Assembly (NCBI RefSeq): GCF_963678635.1 | Contig: NC_087069.1 | Coordinates: forward strand, 55,947,175 to 56,011,174 | Direction of reading: 5' to 3' | Length of the DNA stretch: 64,000 nucleotides | From: Symsagittifera roscoffensis | Lineage: Eukaryota; Xenacoelomorpha; Acoela; Convolutidae | Shown here: piece by piece, positions 40,234-52,234 of the stretch | Layout: every line of letters starts with the position of its first letter | How positions within the stretch are numbered: the stretch's first letter is position 1 | The notes under the pieces: model-generated | The model's database searches: none | Seen by the model: the letters and a program-made list of their open reading frames with translations, nothing else | Told to the model about the DNA's origin: nothing | Translations under genes and position numbers: made by a program

Positions 40234-41640
40234 GGGTCTGCACCAGGTCTGACCCATGTGTGCTTCAGGTCTGAATCAGGCCTTGAGCAGATCTGCTTTT
40301 GTGATGGAATCCATACCTGCCTCAGTCCTGATTCAGACATGTCCATGTCCAAACGAAACATGCACCATGTCTGGACAAGATCTGAAATAGGCAAGATTTT
40401 ACGATGCTCAGATCTGGTTTCCAATTTTTGTAAGGTACGGGAGTCTGCTTTAACTTGTTTTTCTGCATAAGTTCTCATTTGATGCCAATAATAGAAAAAA
40501 ATACAAAGCAGAAGTTTATTCTGATTAGTCAACTTTTCTAGAAAACTGAAAGGGTTGCTTTTCTTTTGGAGTTTTTTTAAATGCAAAAAATCAAATTCGA
40601 TAATTGTTTAAAATTAATTTTTTCCAAGTAATTGACAATTATATGACAAAAAAGTGTAGTTTTTCCAAATCAAGTCTCTTTTTGTTAAATTATTGCTCAA
40701 TTAAATTTATTGAAAATTAAAAATGTTTTTTTTTTAAAGGTTTTCATAATTTTAATTAAGGTATGCCCTCTGTTTGTCGCACTATCTGATTTTTTGGGCC
40801 GAAAATTGAGCCGATAATCACTTTTCCTTTATAGGTCGCTCAATGATATGTAGACAGAGCAGAAAATTTTCTTTCTTTTCAAGTTTCATATCAAATCACC
40901 GGCTAGAAGCTTTCTGAGAGATTTCCGAGAAGACAGACTTTTTCACATCCGTTTCGGAGAAAAAGATTATTTTGTTAGCTTTTTTTCGCAACAGCAGCTT
41001 CAGCATGTGCAGACAGCAATTTAAAACCGTGTGATCAAAATGTTCTTTGAATGATTTTTAGGTAGGCGCATTTTCTTGTGGACCGACTGGGTGAAAAACG
41101 TGGCAAGGAAACAGGTCATCAGTGCATCCAGGCCTGGTTGGGAAGAAACTATGCCTGACTGGTTATGGGCAAAAGTGAGCATTTTCAGAGCAGGACGGTT
41201 AATCAATCGAATCTTACAATAACTTCATTCTAGCCAATCCGCCCGCAGTTCCAAAAAAAAGCTGATTTAGTCTGAGTCCCCCGATGACGTCGGTAAGCTA
41301 TGGCTATCGTGAAAGTTCCTGTAGTGCAGCTTGAACGCGCAATATTGTTGCCCGTGTCGAGGTTTCCAACCCAAACTTGAGCAAGATTTGTGCATTTTGA
41401 CAGGTTTTATCAGCCGATTACGCTCAAAATCTTGCTTTAAAATGAGCGATTTTTGAACTGTTTTGAACGATTTTGAGCGGTTTTATAACACTCACCTAAA
41501 GAAATAAAACTTATAGCGAAATATTTGTCCGAAACCAACTTGAAAAGTAAGATTGTTTTTTGGCTTTTATTTCAGTATTATGGTAAGTTAGAAGTTCAGA
41601 CTTTTAAAGATCTGGTTGGCATGGTGACAGTTTGTCGCAA
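40234..41640. other. Unassigned DNA, locally repetitive at the start
   Basis: At 40234-40420, CAGGTCTGACCCATGTGTGC and CAGGTCTGAATCAGGCC-like pieces recur in both orientations. The rest is AT-rich with no supported gene. Confidence 0.35.
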
Positions 41641-41755
41641 GCGACCGTCGCAAGCGACACTTCGTCGTAAGCAACCATTCGTATCATTTGAAAAAAGCTA
41701 CTATTAGTAGCACGCGACGACTCGTAGCAAGCAACTATTAGTAGCGGTAAAAGCT
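41640..41755. repeat. Degenerate repeats of CGTCGCAAGCGAC / CTATTAGTAGC
   Basis: TCGCAAGCGACCGTCGCAAG, TCGTCGTAAGCAACC, CGACGACTCGTAGCAAGC, and CTACTATTAGTAGC alternate over about 115 bp. Several units are themselves palindromic. Confidence 0.6.
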
Positions 41756-41885
41756 TTGATCCGATCAAAAGAAATTATATAACGGGGTTATATTGAAGAA
41801 CAAAGAAACTAAAAATCGAAATAGAATGAGAGGACCTCAACTTGCTTGAGAAAATTATTTTTAGTATAAGGTTTAAGAAGTTCAG

Positions 41886-42611
41886 TTAATCTGGCTTGAC
41901 TTTTTCGTATTTTGTCACCTTGGCGGTATTTTCTCCGGCAATTACTCTTGCCAATTTTTTCTCCGACAGAATTTGTTCTTTTCTAAGGAATTGGATAAAT
42001 TGGTGAATGGTGGCGTGAGCACACGCTATCCCCAACTGGAAGGCCCTATGCCATCCCTCCACCGAATTGTTGGTTTTTTTTGTCTTCCATTTTCCATTTT
42101 TCGCGATTTGGAACTGGTTCAAGAGTGAAATAGGGAATTGCCCAGCTCCTTTGCGTCCTCGTAAGATAGTTGCAACCCAAATAGATTGAAGATAATCGAC
42201 GTGATCAAATAAGATGATTCGTTGCTTTGGTTGGAAATTTCAGAGCACAAAGCAGTCATGTCGATTTCGAAGTCGAGCTCATTAGGTACCAGTGCCAAAC
42301 CAGCGAATGACTTTAGTAGCATGTTTTTTTTATCGTCTCGATAGACTAGTGTTAACCCAATCTCTTGAAATTTGCGCCAATTGGCCTGAGCAAAATGAAA
42401 GAACATTCATTTCGGAGACACTCTATCAAAAACTGTCTGAAAAGTGATGACTGAAGCCTTCGCAAAATCTACCATAATCTACGAGGCCCCAAGTCCTGGG
42501 TTCATTTCTTTCAGTTATCTGAAGACCCAGAATGTACTGCTCTTCGCTTTTGTTTTGAAGAAGGTGGAACAGTTTGATGGTTAACGATGAAACAGTTTGA
42601 TCGTTTACCAC
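41886..42611 (-). pseudogene. Mutator-like (MULE) transposase, broken C-terminal part
   Basis: Reading the minus strand, three frames in order give KLFHLLQNKSEEQYILGLQ (42426-42611), then FHFAQANWRKFQEIGLTLVY (42119-42406), then KTNNSVEGWHRAFQ and HQFIQFLRKEQ (41886-42122). This is the order of the C-terminal half of MULE-type transposases common in animals: an HLL/Q strand, CFFHFxQAxWR, then TNNxVEGWH near the end. At least two frame breaks separate the pieces. I see no clear N-terminal half upstream of 42611. Confidence 0.75.
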
Positions 42612-43337
42612 AGCATGAGTAGTAAAAGTTTGATAAAAACGCGGGACATGCTTTAAATGCTTTCAAAAACGCTGCGAATAGTCACTTGCGACCAATTGTC
42701 ACCTCACGGATCTGGTTGTGTGGTCCCTGTATACAATACTTTGGTATTGACCTTGATAGGCAAAAAAAATTTAGATTTTATTGGTGTGGTCGTTTCTCAC
42801 AAGAATTTGAGCAGTTTAGGTGATTTGGGCAGTTTGAGCGCAATCCTTTAAAATAACCGCTCAAGCTATGAAAATCTTGAGCCTTTTTTGAGGGGGTAAT
42901 TCACAACGTCAATTTAGAAAGTAAACGAAACTTAACTTGTGAACAACTAACTAGAACCATTCGGAAATTACACAAATTAGAAACTCCATCAAACAGTTTC
43001 TACGATTCAATATTAGAGCTCCAAAGCTTTTCAAAGCTCAAATTGAAGAACAAAAAGGTCTTGTGAGCCTCCATCCCTCATTTAAAGCGACCGATGGAAA
43101 ACTTTGATGAACATAGTGAAAAAAAAGAATGAACATTTGGAAACTTATTTTTTGCTCCAAATAAGAAAAACCACCTCTTGTAATTTTAATTTTTTCTTCT
43201 CGATTCTCGAATAGTGCAGTTATCAATTCAATTTTAAAAATCAAACTTGTAAATGTTCCTTTTTCTGCTAGTTAAACCTCTACCAATAGAAGCAAACAAT
43301 CGACCTATCACGAAACCCATGACCGCAAATGTAAAAC
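42612..43337. other. Unassigned DNA upstream of the MULE remnant
   Basis: The segment may hold unrecognisable upstream parts of the transposase on the minus strand. I see no usable motif. Confidence 0.3.
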
Positions 43338-44622
43338 ACCCGCACTGGAGTTCCATGGATAATATTCGATTATATTGTCATTTTAAAGTCACTCTCTATA
43401 AAATTACAAAAATAACCGATAATAATTTTTAAAAATTGGATCATGATCCATTATGTTTTATATCAATATAACCCATTGAAATGGATTTTTTTTCCTAAAA
43501 TTTTTATGCCAATATAATCCCTTATAATCGGTTATAATCAATTATAATAGAATTGTTCGGGTGATTAGTGACAAAAATAACAATTTGTTCATCGCATTTC
43601 CTTTTTAGTGCAGTTGCTATGTATAATGTTTCATAAAATGTTACATTTCACTTTTGTAACATTTCACTTTCAAATGTTTTTTTTGTCTAATATACCCCGT
43701 TTACCCCCTCCATCTACTCCTAACCCCTGTTTACACTCCCCCGTTTTCCTCATTGTTTACACTGTCTCACCCGTTTACCTCCCCCCGATTTTCCTCCCTG
43801 TTTACAACCACCCGTTTACCCCCCCCCCCCCCCACCAACCATCTGCCAGTTTACCACAACCGCCATTCGCCCCCCCCCCCCTTTATGGGGGTTAATTGTT
43901 GGTAGACGTAGGGGAAGGGTGTTAGTTATCTACATCCCCCAGTTTATGACCCCCCAACCCCCCCCCCCCCCAACAGTTTACACCTCCTCAATTTACCCCC
44001 CCCCCCCCATCTTAGTTAAAACCCCCCCTTTACTGAACTTGGGGGAGGGGAGGGGGGTAAAAATGTGGGGGGAGTGTAACCTGGACAACTGAGTACACTC
44101 CCTGCCTTCTCCCCGTTCAAAATGGTAAATTGGGGGGAAGGGTAAACTTGAGGGGGGGGGGGTTGGGGATAAATTTCAAACTTTAGTAAACATGGGGGTG
44201 GGCGTGGGGATAAAGATAGGGGAGTGGGGGGAGGGGTTTCGGGCAAATGCGGATGAGGGTAAAGGGCGGGGGGGGGGGGGGGTAATTTGAGTAGGTTTAG
44301 ATTGCGAGTAGGTCGTGAGTAACGCAGAATTGTTGCAAGTTTTGCAAATGATTTTGCAGAAAAAAATATACATTATAATCCTTTATAATCAATTATAATT
44401 GATTTTAAATGGATTATAATCCATTATAATGGATTTTAAATGGATCATAATCCATTATAAAGGATTTTAATGGATTGTGTTTTAACGAAAGTAATCGATA
44501 ATAATGACCACATATTCGATTACGTGGTCTAATTTTGCCAAAATAATGGATAATAATGACAACATTTTAGACAATATTCTTCCTTTGTAATCGATTATTA
44601 TCCATGGAACTCCGGAGCGGGC
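43338..44622. mobile_element. Foldback element with ACCCGCACTGGAG termini, AATCGATTATAAT flanks and a C/G-tract palindrome core
   Basis: The left end ACCCGCACTGGAGTTCCATG and right end CATGGAACTCCGGAGCGGG are inverted repeats, followed inward on both sides by GGATAATAxTCGATTAxA and further TATAATCxATTATAAT units. The core is C-rich from 43690 to about 44035 and G-rich from about 44040 to 44285, the two halves being roughly reverse complements (GTTTACCCCCC / GGGGGGTAAA). The length is about 1.28 kb. G-runs long enough for quadruplexes are present. No gene is seen. Confidence 0.7.
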
Positions 44623-44861
44623 AAGTCACTGCCCTCCAATCGTAACACTTTTATACATAAGTTTTTTGTATCTAAAGACAAAATCACATTAGGTAAAAGT
44701 ACATAATTTTTTGTCGAAACAATGTTTGAGGTGGCTATTATGCTTCGGTTGAATGGGAGCGGAAATAATTGTTTGACAAGCAAAATAACAAAAAAGATGG
44801 ACATTTTTGACAATTTGGCTTTTAAAAGGACTCCATTGTTCCCTAAAAATATCGGTCATAC

Positions 44862-45249
44862 TTAGTTATGACCGTTTGGTTATACTCATAGAGTAATTTC
44901 AGCTAGGTACACCGTCTGTTTGTCACGCTATCTTATTTTCGGCCGGATAGATTCGTGCATCTTCTTAGTCCAATACCAATCTCAATCTTACTCCCATATC
45001 TCCTAGTGACAATAGATCTAAGTCTATTGGTTTCCGCGAGTTAGTTCTTGGAGTTTATCCAGAAGGAGAACAACTGTAGTCTAAGATTTATTCAAATTGT
45101 TCTGGTGCTGAGACTACAAGTAGTTTCAGCACTTACAAATAAGTGTCAATGTTAGAGATGGAAAATGGTTGGTTAGTTAATAATATTTTATAGTGATAAT
45201 TTATCAATAATATATTTGGTTTATAAACTTTAGTTTAGAACTGGTTCCA
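44862..45249 (-). repeat. LTR A of the minus-strand family
   Basis: The complement of this segment starts TGGAACCAGTTCTAAAC and follows the same course as the copy 1 LTR, including the block CGGCCGAAAATAAGATAGCG. It is followed on the plus strand (45250-45470) by about 220 bp resembling element sequence just upstream of a 3' LTR. Confidence 0.8.
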
Positions 45250-45470
45250 CCCATTCGTGATTTAGAGAGTTTTTAGTTTTTATTTGTTTAATGTAGAGAA
45301 GGACGGGCGATGTAGTTTCATTTAAAAGTTGTGAGCATTGACTTCTTGGAGAGAGACGTGTGGTTGTTTGTGTTAGACGGAGGAAGAAATGCATAGAAAT
45401 TATCCTTGTTCTTGGAAATGAAACCGTTGATTACTTTAAGATTGACGATGCCCATTGAAAATGAATTTTT

Positions 45471-45859
45471 AGAGTTATGATTTTTTGGTTATATCATAGA
45501 GTAATTTCTGATTAGGTACACCGTCTGTTCGTCACGCTATCTTATTTTCGGCCATATAGATTCGTGCAACTTCTTAGTCTAATACCGATCTTAATCTTAC
45601 TCTTATATCTCCTAGTCTCAATAGATCTAGTGTATACAGGTTTATGCGAGTTAGTTCTTGGAGTTTATCCAGAAAGAGAACAACCGTATTCGAAGTTTTG
45701 TTCAAATTGTTCTGGTTCTGAGACTACAAGTAGTTTCAGCACTTACAAATAAGTGTTAATGTTACAGTTGGAATATGATTGGTTAGTTAGCAATATTTTA
45801 TAGAGGTAATTTATCAATAGTATAAATGGTTTATAAATACTAGTTTAGAGCTGGTTCCA
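45471..45859 (-). repeat. LTR B of the minus-strand family
   Basis: Closely similar to LTR A along its length, with TATAAGAG kept (complement at about 45600). It lies between 221 bp of internal 3' sequence on one side and LTR C on the other. Confidence 0.8.
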
Positions 45860-45965
45860 TTTTGATGTCCTAAGCTTGAATATAAAAAGATTAAGTATAA
45901 ACAATTGTTATTTGTAAAGTTATGAGGGTTTCTTTTTAACTTTTTTTACTTTTTATTAGTTTAAA

Positions 45966-46189
45966 GTAGATCTAGTGTATGCTGGTTTTCGTGAGTTAGT
46001 TCTGTGAGTTTGTCCAGAAGGAGAAAAACTGCATGCAAATTGCTCTGGTGCTGAACCTACAAAAGTTTCAGACCTTACAAATAAGTGTCAAAGTTAGAGA
46101 TGGAATATGATTGTAAGTTAGTAATATTTTATAGAGGTAGACAATTTTATTTATCTCCAATTACAAAAACTAGTTTAGAACTGGTTCCA
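45966..46189 (-). repeat. LTR C, partial, attached to the body of copy 2
   Basis: Only the first part of the LTR (read on the minus strand) is present, from TGGAACCAGTTC to CTAGATCTA. It adjoins CCGGATGGG, the polypurine-like tract, which places it at the 3' end of the copy 2 body. Confidence 0.75.
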
Positions 46190-46198
46190 CCCATCCGG

Positions 46199-47460
46199 GG
46201 TTTAGAGTTTCTAGTTTTTAATTGTTTTTTGTAGTGAAGGACGAGTGATGTGGTTTTCTTTTGAAGTTTTGAGCAGTGACTTCTTGAAGGGAGAGAGATG
46301 TAGTTAATCTTGTTAATTGAGGAAGATTCTTTTGCTGGTGTTTCAAAGTGGGTCTCGCTGATCGTGGGTATTCTTGGGTGACAAGACAGACAAGACTTAC
46401 GATCGATACACTGATAAATTGATTTCGCCTGGTTTAGAGCGAGACTACGTTCGGGGTGAAGTTTGACCTCTCTGTGTGAAGCACCAAGTGACTAGGATCG
46501 GTACGTGAGATCAACATCTAGATGGCCATTGGTCTGTTTCAATGTGTTTCTTTTGCTTCGATGTCGGGTCAATACTCAAAATCCCTTGAGAGGCGTGACT
46601 ACGGCAACAAACCAAATAGATTTGCCATTCTAAGGCTGGTATGTATTCGAGTTTTCATCTCTTTGCTGCTCGTTCCTGGGGCTCTCAGAAATCTTTACAT
46701 ACTGCATTTATATGTTTTAATCTTGTTAATTAGGTTTCTTTTAGTTTTTTTTAGTCATGATTTATTAATAGTTATCATCGCAAAAGCGTTTTTATTTTAG
46801 TTCGGTTATTTTCAAAAGTCGCTCACCCTGAGCAAAACTTGCCAAAAAAGAGTGTTGATCACAAAACGTGATTGTAGCGCGGTGAGGGGTTAGGCCAGCT
46901 AAAAGCGCATTCTCATGTCGTCCAATCTGGTCGGTGAGGCCAGCATTGGGCTAAAAAAATTTTGGTCTCTTTGTGCAGAGTCTCTTGATATGTTCAACTT
47001 TTTTTATCATTTTTATTACGTGTTTTCACTTCTTTGTTTTGGTTGTGTCCTCTTCTCAAAACTAGAATTGTTTGTTTTGGGTTTGTCTTTCGACTTTTTT
47101 GTGTTTTCTCGTTTTCAAAAAAAAATTGAAGGTGGCTTTCGAAAGAAAATTTTATCCAGTTTTAATTTGGATTTAATCCGGTTTGGGTACCGTGGGACAT
47201 TCTTTCTTAGTCATGCTGTTATCTTGTGGTTTTGTGGCATTAGTAAGCTGCGTTGGTGAGTTTAGCTTATTTTTTAAATTCCTTCCAACCGGGTTAGGGA
47301 AAATTTGAAACGTGTGAAACAAGTTAGAGTTGTTATCAGTGAAAGTTAAAACTTGAAGTTCATTATTTTAACAATTCTTCGCGGGAGAACGCGGGGTTGT
47401 CTGATTTATGGGCGAGTGAAGAATTCAAATTTATAGAGTGAAGAATTCAAATTTAGTCTT
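46199..47460 (-). other. 3' noncoding region of copy 2
   Basis: This corresponds to 23400-24630 of copy 1. GGTTAGGCCAGC near 46890 and TGAGGCCAGCATTGGG near 46936 match the complement of the twin GCCTAACCCACC block. CGAAGAATTGTTAAAATAATG (complement near 47370) matches 23450-23471. The GCAGTAAAT repeats of copy 1 are missing here. The 92- and 114-codon plus-strand frames in this region are chance. Confidence 0.6.
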
Positions 47461-49218
47461 AAGGAGGGGTGATCGAGTGCTCGGATGATATTGTGTTCTT
47501 CGTTAGTGAGTGAGAATTCATATGATGTGTTTTGGATTACGTTATATAAGTTATGATTGTATTTAGTTTTATGAGTGTATTCTACAATGTGGACTTCGAT
47601 GGGCTGATTGTAGTAGGGGTGGATGATTAGTGGGCAAAACTCTTCTACATCATAGGCTCTGGTTAGTTGGAGGAATATATAAATTTGTCTTATGGGATAT
47701 AGTTACGGATGATGCCGTGTATATTAGTATTTTTAACCAATAAAAGAAGTTTAGAAAATACGGTGATTTATATTTGGAGTTAATGAGTGTGAATCTATTT
47801 TGTGGCTTTTGTGCTGGTGTGCTAGTTATGTAGTGGTGTTGAAAAAATTATAATAGTTGTACGCGTGGGTTAGTTTAGTGCGTAACATTTTCTGGTGTGA
47901 GCAGTGCAAGTCACGTTCTTTTGGTGTGAGGAAGTGAAAAGTTAGTGAAAACTGATTAAACTTGTTGAAATAAAAATCATAAGCTTTAGTGTTTTTGAGT
48001 GCTTTATAAATAATATTATCATATTTTTTATTCATGCTGATAATTACAAATACATATTCTGACTCTATAAAAATTTCTCAGTTAAGTGGAGGTAAGTGTC
48101 TTGATCTTCTTGTACGACTTTATCTTACATCTATTGTTCAATAGCGTGGTCGTAATTGTTAATTGAAAATCTATTAACTTTTTGTGCAACAAATCTATTT
48201 AATATTTGTGTTAGTCCTATGGCTGTGAACTGCTTTTCATGCAGTGCGGTAGTTAGTTGGTGTAGTCGGGATTGACAGATTTTTATGTCGTCTGAGTTTT
48301 TGTACAAAGAGAGTGATAGGGGGTTTGTGAAGTGATAGTGAGTTGCCCATGATGAGGACGGGAACAGGCTATATTCGTCTACAATCCTCTCACCTTTTGT
48401 AGATTATTGTACATTATTGTACACTCAACTTATTGTACAAGGGAGTGATAGGGGGTTAGTGAAGTGATAGTGAGTTGCCCATGATAAGAATGGGCACAGG
48501 CTATATTCGTCTACAATCCTCTCACCTCTCACCAGGATTTGTCTACAAAAAGTGTACTGTGGAAAAAAGGGTAAATTAAATATAAGGAATTCTTCAGTAT
48601 TAAGGTGATTCGGGTGAAGGGAAAACAATCGGAGTGGTCGGTGATGGTGAAGTGTTTGTGCGTTAAGTTGTTTTTGCTTGAATACTCGTTGGGCTTGGGT
48701 TTCTTCTACTATGGAGGCTGGATTGGAGGATTCGAAAGAGGAAATGGATTGCGACAAGTGATGAATGGTTAAGGTGTTAGTGTTTTATAGCTGTTGTCGT
48801 GATGTGATGAAATTGTCAAGCTCGTGCTCTAGTTCTTCAGTGACGGACTGGAGGGGTCGGGTTAATCCCCTATCAACGGGGAGAGGATTGGGGTTGCATC
48901 TGTGTAGGCAGAAGGGGCTGGGGAAATTTCATCGGGTGTTAGGGTGTGGATTGGATTGCAGGGGGTTGCGAAAAGTTGGATGGACTGGACTCGGAGTTCT
49001 GAAATTCATCTGGGGTCTCAATATCAGTTAATAAATTGTGAGATGCTGTTAAAAACTGTGTTTGTGGAATCACCAGAATCCATGCGTGGTGAATTAGTAG
49101 TGAATGATGGCAAGGGGGAAGAGGTGAGGTCAGAAAGGGAAATGCGAGGAGAGGATTGGCGTTGAAGATTGGATGGGTAAGAAAGGGAGCGGTTCAGGAA
49201 TCCAACATATCGGCTCAA
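47461..49218 (-). pseudogene. Copy 2 remnant of the 601-residue accessory ORF
   Basis: Minus-strand pieces match copy 1. The start MSRYVGFLNRSLSYPSNL lies at 49024-49218. EEFLIFNLPFFPQYTF and SWATHYHFTNPLSLP lie in 48425-48757. SLTFHFLTPKERDLHCSH lies in 47826-48035. Stops and indels separate them, and there is a local duplication around 48300-48500 (GTCTACAATCCTCTCACC appears twice). Conserved residues cluster in the globular half. Confidence 0.8.
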
Positions 49219-51640
49219 CGCGGGTTAAAACATGGTTGTTCTGAGAACGGATATAAGTGGTGTGTGGCTGTTCTACGATTTGTTCGTATGTGTCATCTGT
49301 ATTTGGTTGATGGACTACTATATGAGAAACTGGGCTTTGTTGGTAGCTATGACTTGGAGAGGTGCGCTCTGTTATGTCTATAGTTTCGTGCTACTAAAGA
49401 TAATGAATGGTTTTTTGTAATTTTGGTGCAGTAGGTGTTGTATTTCTGTTATCTGTCATATTTTTTGTGAAGTATGATGTGTATTTGGTGTGGTTGATAT
49501 ATATCTTTTTATTCACACATTTGAGCGTCTGGAAGGATTTTATTAGTTGAGTCTGAAAATATACCAAAAAATCCTTCAAACAATATGCGTGGTACACTTG
49601 CTTGTTTCTTAAACTTGTGCGTGTATTGCAGATGTGTTATAGACTCCTTTTAATGATTAGAAAAGAAATCCAAAATAGTTAAACATGGCGCATAAACTAG
49701 TCAATCTTTCTAAGCGGTGTTTTTCAGCGTTAAAATATATGTAATTTTTTATATCTTTGAAGTATCCGCTGTAGTCTTGTGCATATATGTCGGAAAATCC
49801 TGCGGTTTTGGCAAGTTTTCTCAAGTTTGGATCTATTGAACGTGTTTGGACTGTGTCCATTTTGGTAAGAAGCTCTTGAAACTGTTCTGTACGGATTTGA
49901 TGTTGTATATGAATATATACCTATCGATTGTAAATCTATGTTTGGGTTACGACCGATAGCTCTGATACTTTCTGATGAAATTTTCTTTAATGGTGGCATA
50001 AGAATGGGGTATGAAGTGAGAAGGTAGTATTTTTCTTAATCTGGATTTAGCTGTACTACATAGTGGCTATTTCCAAATCCACTTGGTACGGCTGTATCCC
50101 AAAAATATGTGGGTCTAGAAAGTGTCAAGACAAAACCTATTTTATTTTTTATAGAATATAGGGTTTCTTTTATAAGATCGTTTATTTTCGTAAAACTATA
50201 TAAAGGTGATACTTTGTTAGTACATGTGTAATACCATAATGTATTAGTGATAGTGCTTGTAAATGTGTGCTGCCTTTATCTTGAGTGCAATTTTTTTCAC
50301 CAAAATTTCCAGTTTTTTTGACAAATGTTATTGGGAAATATGAATTTTCGTCACTATCATTTTGGTATGTTTCAGTTGGGTTAATTATTTTTTTCCCTGT
50401 TTTCATGTCGAAGCTTTTCTCGTATTTGAGAAGAGTTTCTGAATATTGTGTTTGATAAAGTGGATTATAATGTTTGCAGGCGACTTCTGTTTTGTGACAG
50501 ATTTGAAAAAGTGTTAATTTATTTTCTGTTCCATCGATATTTTCATATCATTTTTGTTAGATCTAATTTTTCAGGGTATGTTTTTTCAAGTGGAATTGAT
50601 TCAACTTACTTTTTCTGATGATTTAATCATTCTTGCTTGAATTTTTTCAATTTAAAATGTTGCACAAAAAGACAAATGTGTCTTGAAAGAAAAAAACGAT
50701 GGTTGCCTGTGTGCGTGCGGTAGGATCTCAATATCTTTGGTCAATTTTGCAAGGGAAGCGTATTCCTTGATATATTGTTTTGTCGTCTTTTAACTCTCGT
50801 ATTAACTGTACTTTTTCTAATTGAATTTTCCAATCGAAAAACAATATTTCTTGATATCCTTTATTTTTGCGTCTGCTTTACATTTGGAAGGGTTATTTAT
50901 TCCGATGTGCGGTATCAAACTCTTATCGTGCAGATCATTTGTTAAACGTCCTTGTGGAAATTGCGAACTACGGATATTGAAGGTTCGGTTAGTAATGCGT
51001 GTCTTTCTTCAACTGTTTAAAAATTTTCCTGAATTGAAATGCATGTTGACAATTAGGGTTGATTTAATTGACTACACGTGAGTGTTGTTGGAAGTTCGTG
51101 GGATGTCGTAGTCTGTTGGGATTGTTGTGTTGGGTGTTGATTAGCAATTTTGAAATACTGATTTTTTTCATTTTAGGAGTAAAATCCTTGTTATTTATAT
51201 TAATCTTTTATGAGCTTTAGTTCGTTTTTACAGTCATCGGGGTTAAGATGTAAAAGTGTTTCAATGTTGCTCTGGTAGAAAGATTCGTTATCGAGTCTAT
51301 TTTTGTTTCCATTTGACACTTGGGAACGGTGTACTTTTTTCTCACAAAATTTGGTTGTAAATTTCTATCCTGTTAAATATGTAGCTAAAGCTTTTTTGTA
51401 AAGTGCTGCTACTATAACTGTTGTTTCTATGTCTTGTGATTGTGATTCGCATTGATTTACTTGGTTTGTTGCATACTTATCTAGTGTTTTTGTTCCTTTT
51501 CTTCACAAACATAATGTGTAACTAATAGGTCTTGTGATTCTGTTCGAGGGGAAGGATTTTTATGGGATGTTGGTTCTTAAAGAACAAGGGAAAAGGAGTT
51601 TTTAAGAATAAATTATTAAAAACTACATGTGTAGGATAGT
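49219..51640 (-). pseudogene. env: Copy 2 remnant of the envelope-like glycoprotein
   Basis: Recognisable pieces include SIDPNLRKLAKTAGFSDIYA and QDYSGYFKDIKNYIYFN (49657-49860), SSESIRAIGRNPNIDLQSIG (near 49950), and the N-terminal LVTHY region near 51540. Many stops and frame shifts are present, so it is not functional. It confirms that the envelope gene was part of the family before the two copies separated. Confidence 0.8.
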
Positions 51641-52234
51641 CGCAAATATGGGTTATAGAATGTTATGTATCCAAGTGTCTTTTTTGTATGTCTATCGTAT
51701 TTACAAATAAGTTCTGTTGTGATAATTTGGGGAGGTTAATATTGAGCTGTTATATTCGGTGAAGCTAGCGGTAAAGGAAGATGTACCAAATTGTTTAATT
51801 TTACTGTTATTTCAAATTTAGGTGCGTAAATTGTCTTGCGTAAGAATTTGTGTATTGTGTTCCTGTACGTCCTGTGAATATTGTGTCTGTATTGTAACCT
51901 GTTGACTGCCCTATTATGTTATCTGTAGCTTTCAATTTGTTGTCCAAATGAAGGAGGGGGTGCTACGAATGTATTCCAATCTAGTCTTAGAGGTATCTTA
52001 TTGGTTAAGAGCTCTCTATATCTATCACCTAAATTTGTAGGGAAACTTAGTGGAAATGTTGTAGTTCAGTTTGACTTATTGTTGAAGGAGTTGAAGATAG
52101 TGATATGTTTTCTGGTAGTGACACAGATGTATCTAGATACATTTAGGGTCATTTACTAAGTTTGGTTCACATTGAGTGAAAGCTTGTGTCAACCATTGTG
52201 GAAGACGTTGTGTTGAAGTTGGGGGATTAAATGG
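51641..52234 (-). pseudogene. Copy 2 remnant of the ATG-less ORF
   Basis: The minus strand gives RLPQWLTQAFTQCEPNLVND (near 52150-52210) and PLRLDWNTFVAPPPSFGQ (near 51950-52000), matching copy 1 at 18030-18300. The protein-level match with third-position differences supports real coding use of the ORF. Its 5' part is lost at the deletion junction. Confidence 0.75.

Noticed and set aside
43690-44290. CpG island or proline-rich coding region
   Set aside because: The Pro-rich translations come from plain C-tracts, and the block is an inverted repeat of homopolymer runs with almost no CpG.
46522-47259. Plus-strand ORFs of 92 and 114 codons
   Set aside because: They lie antisense to the 3' noncoding region of copy 2 and are hydrophobic by composition only.
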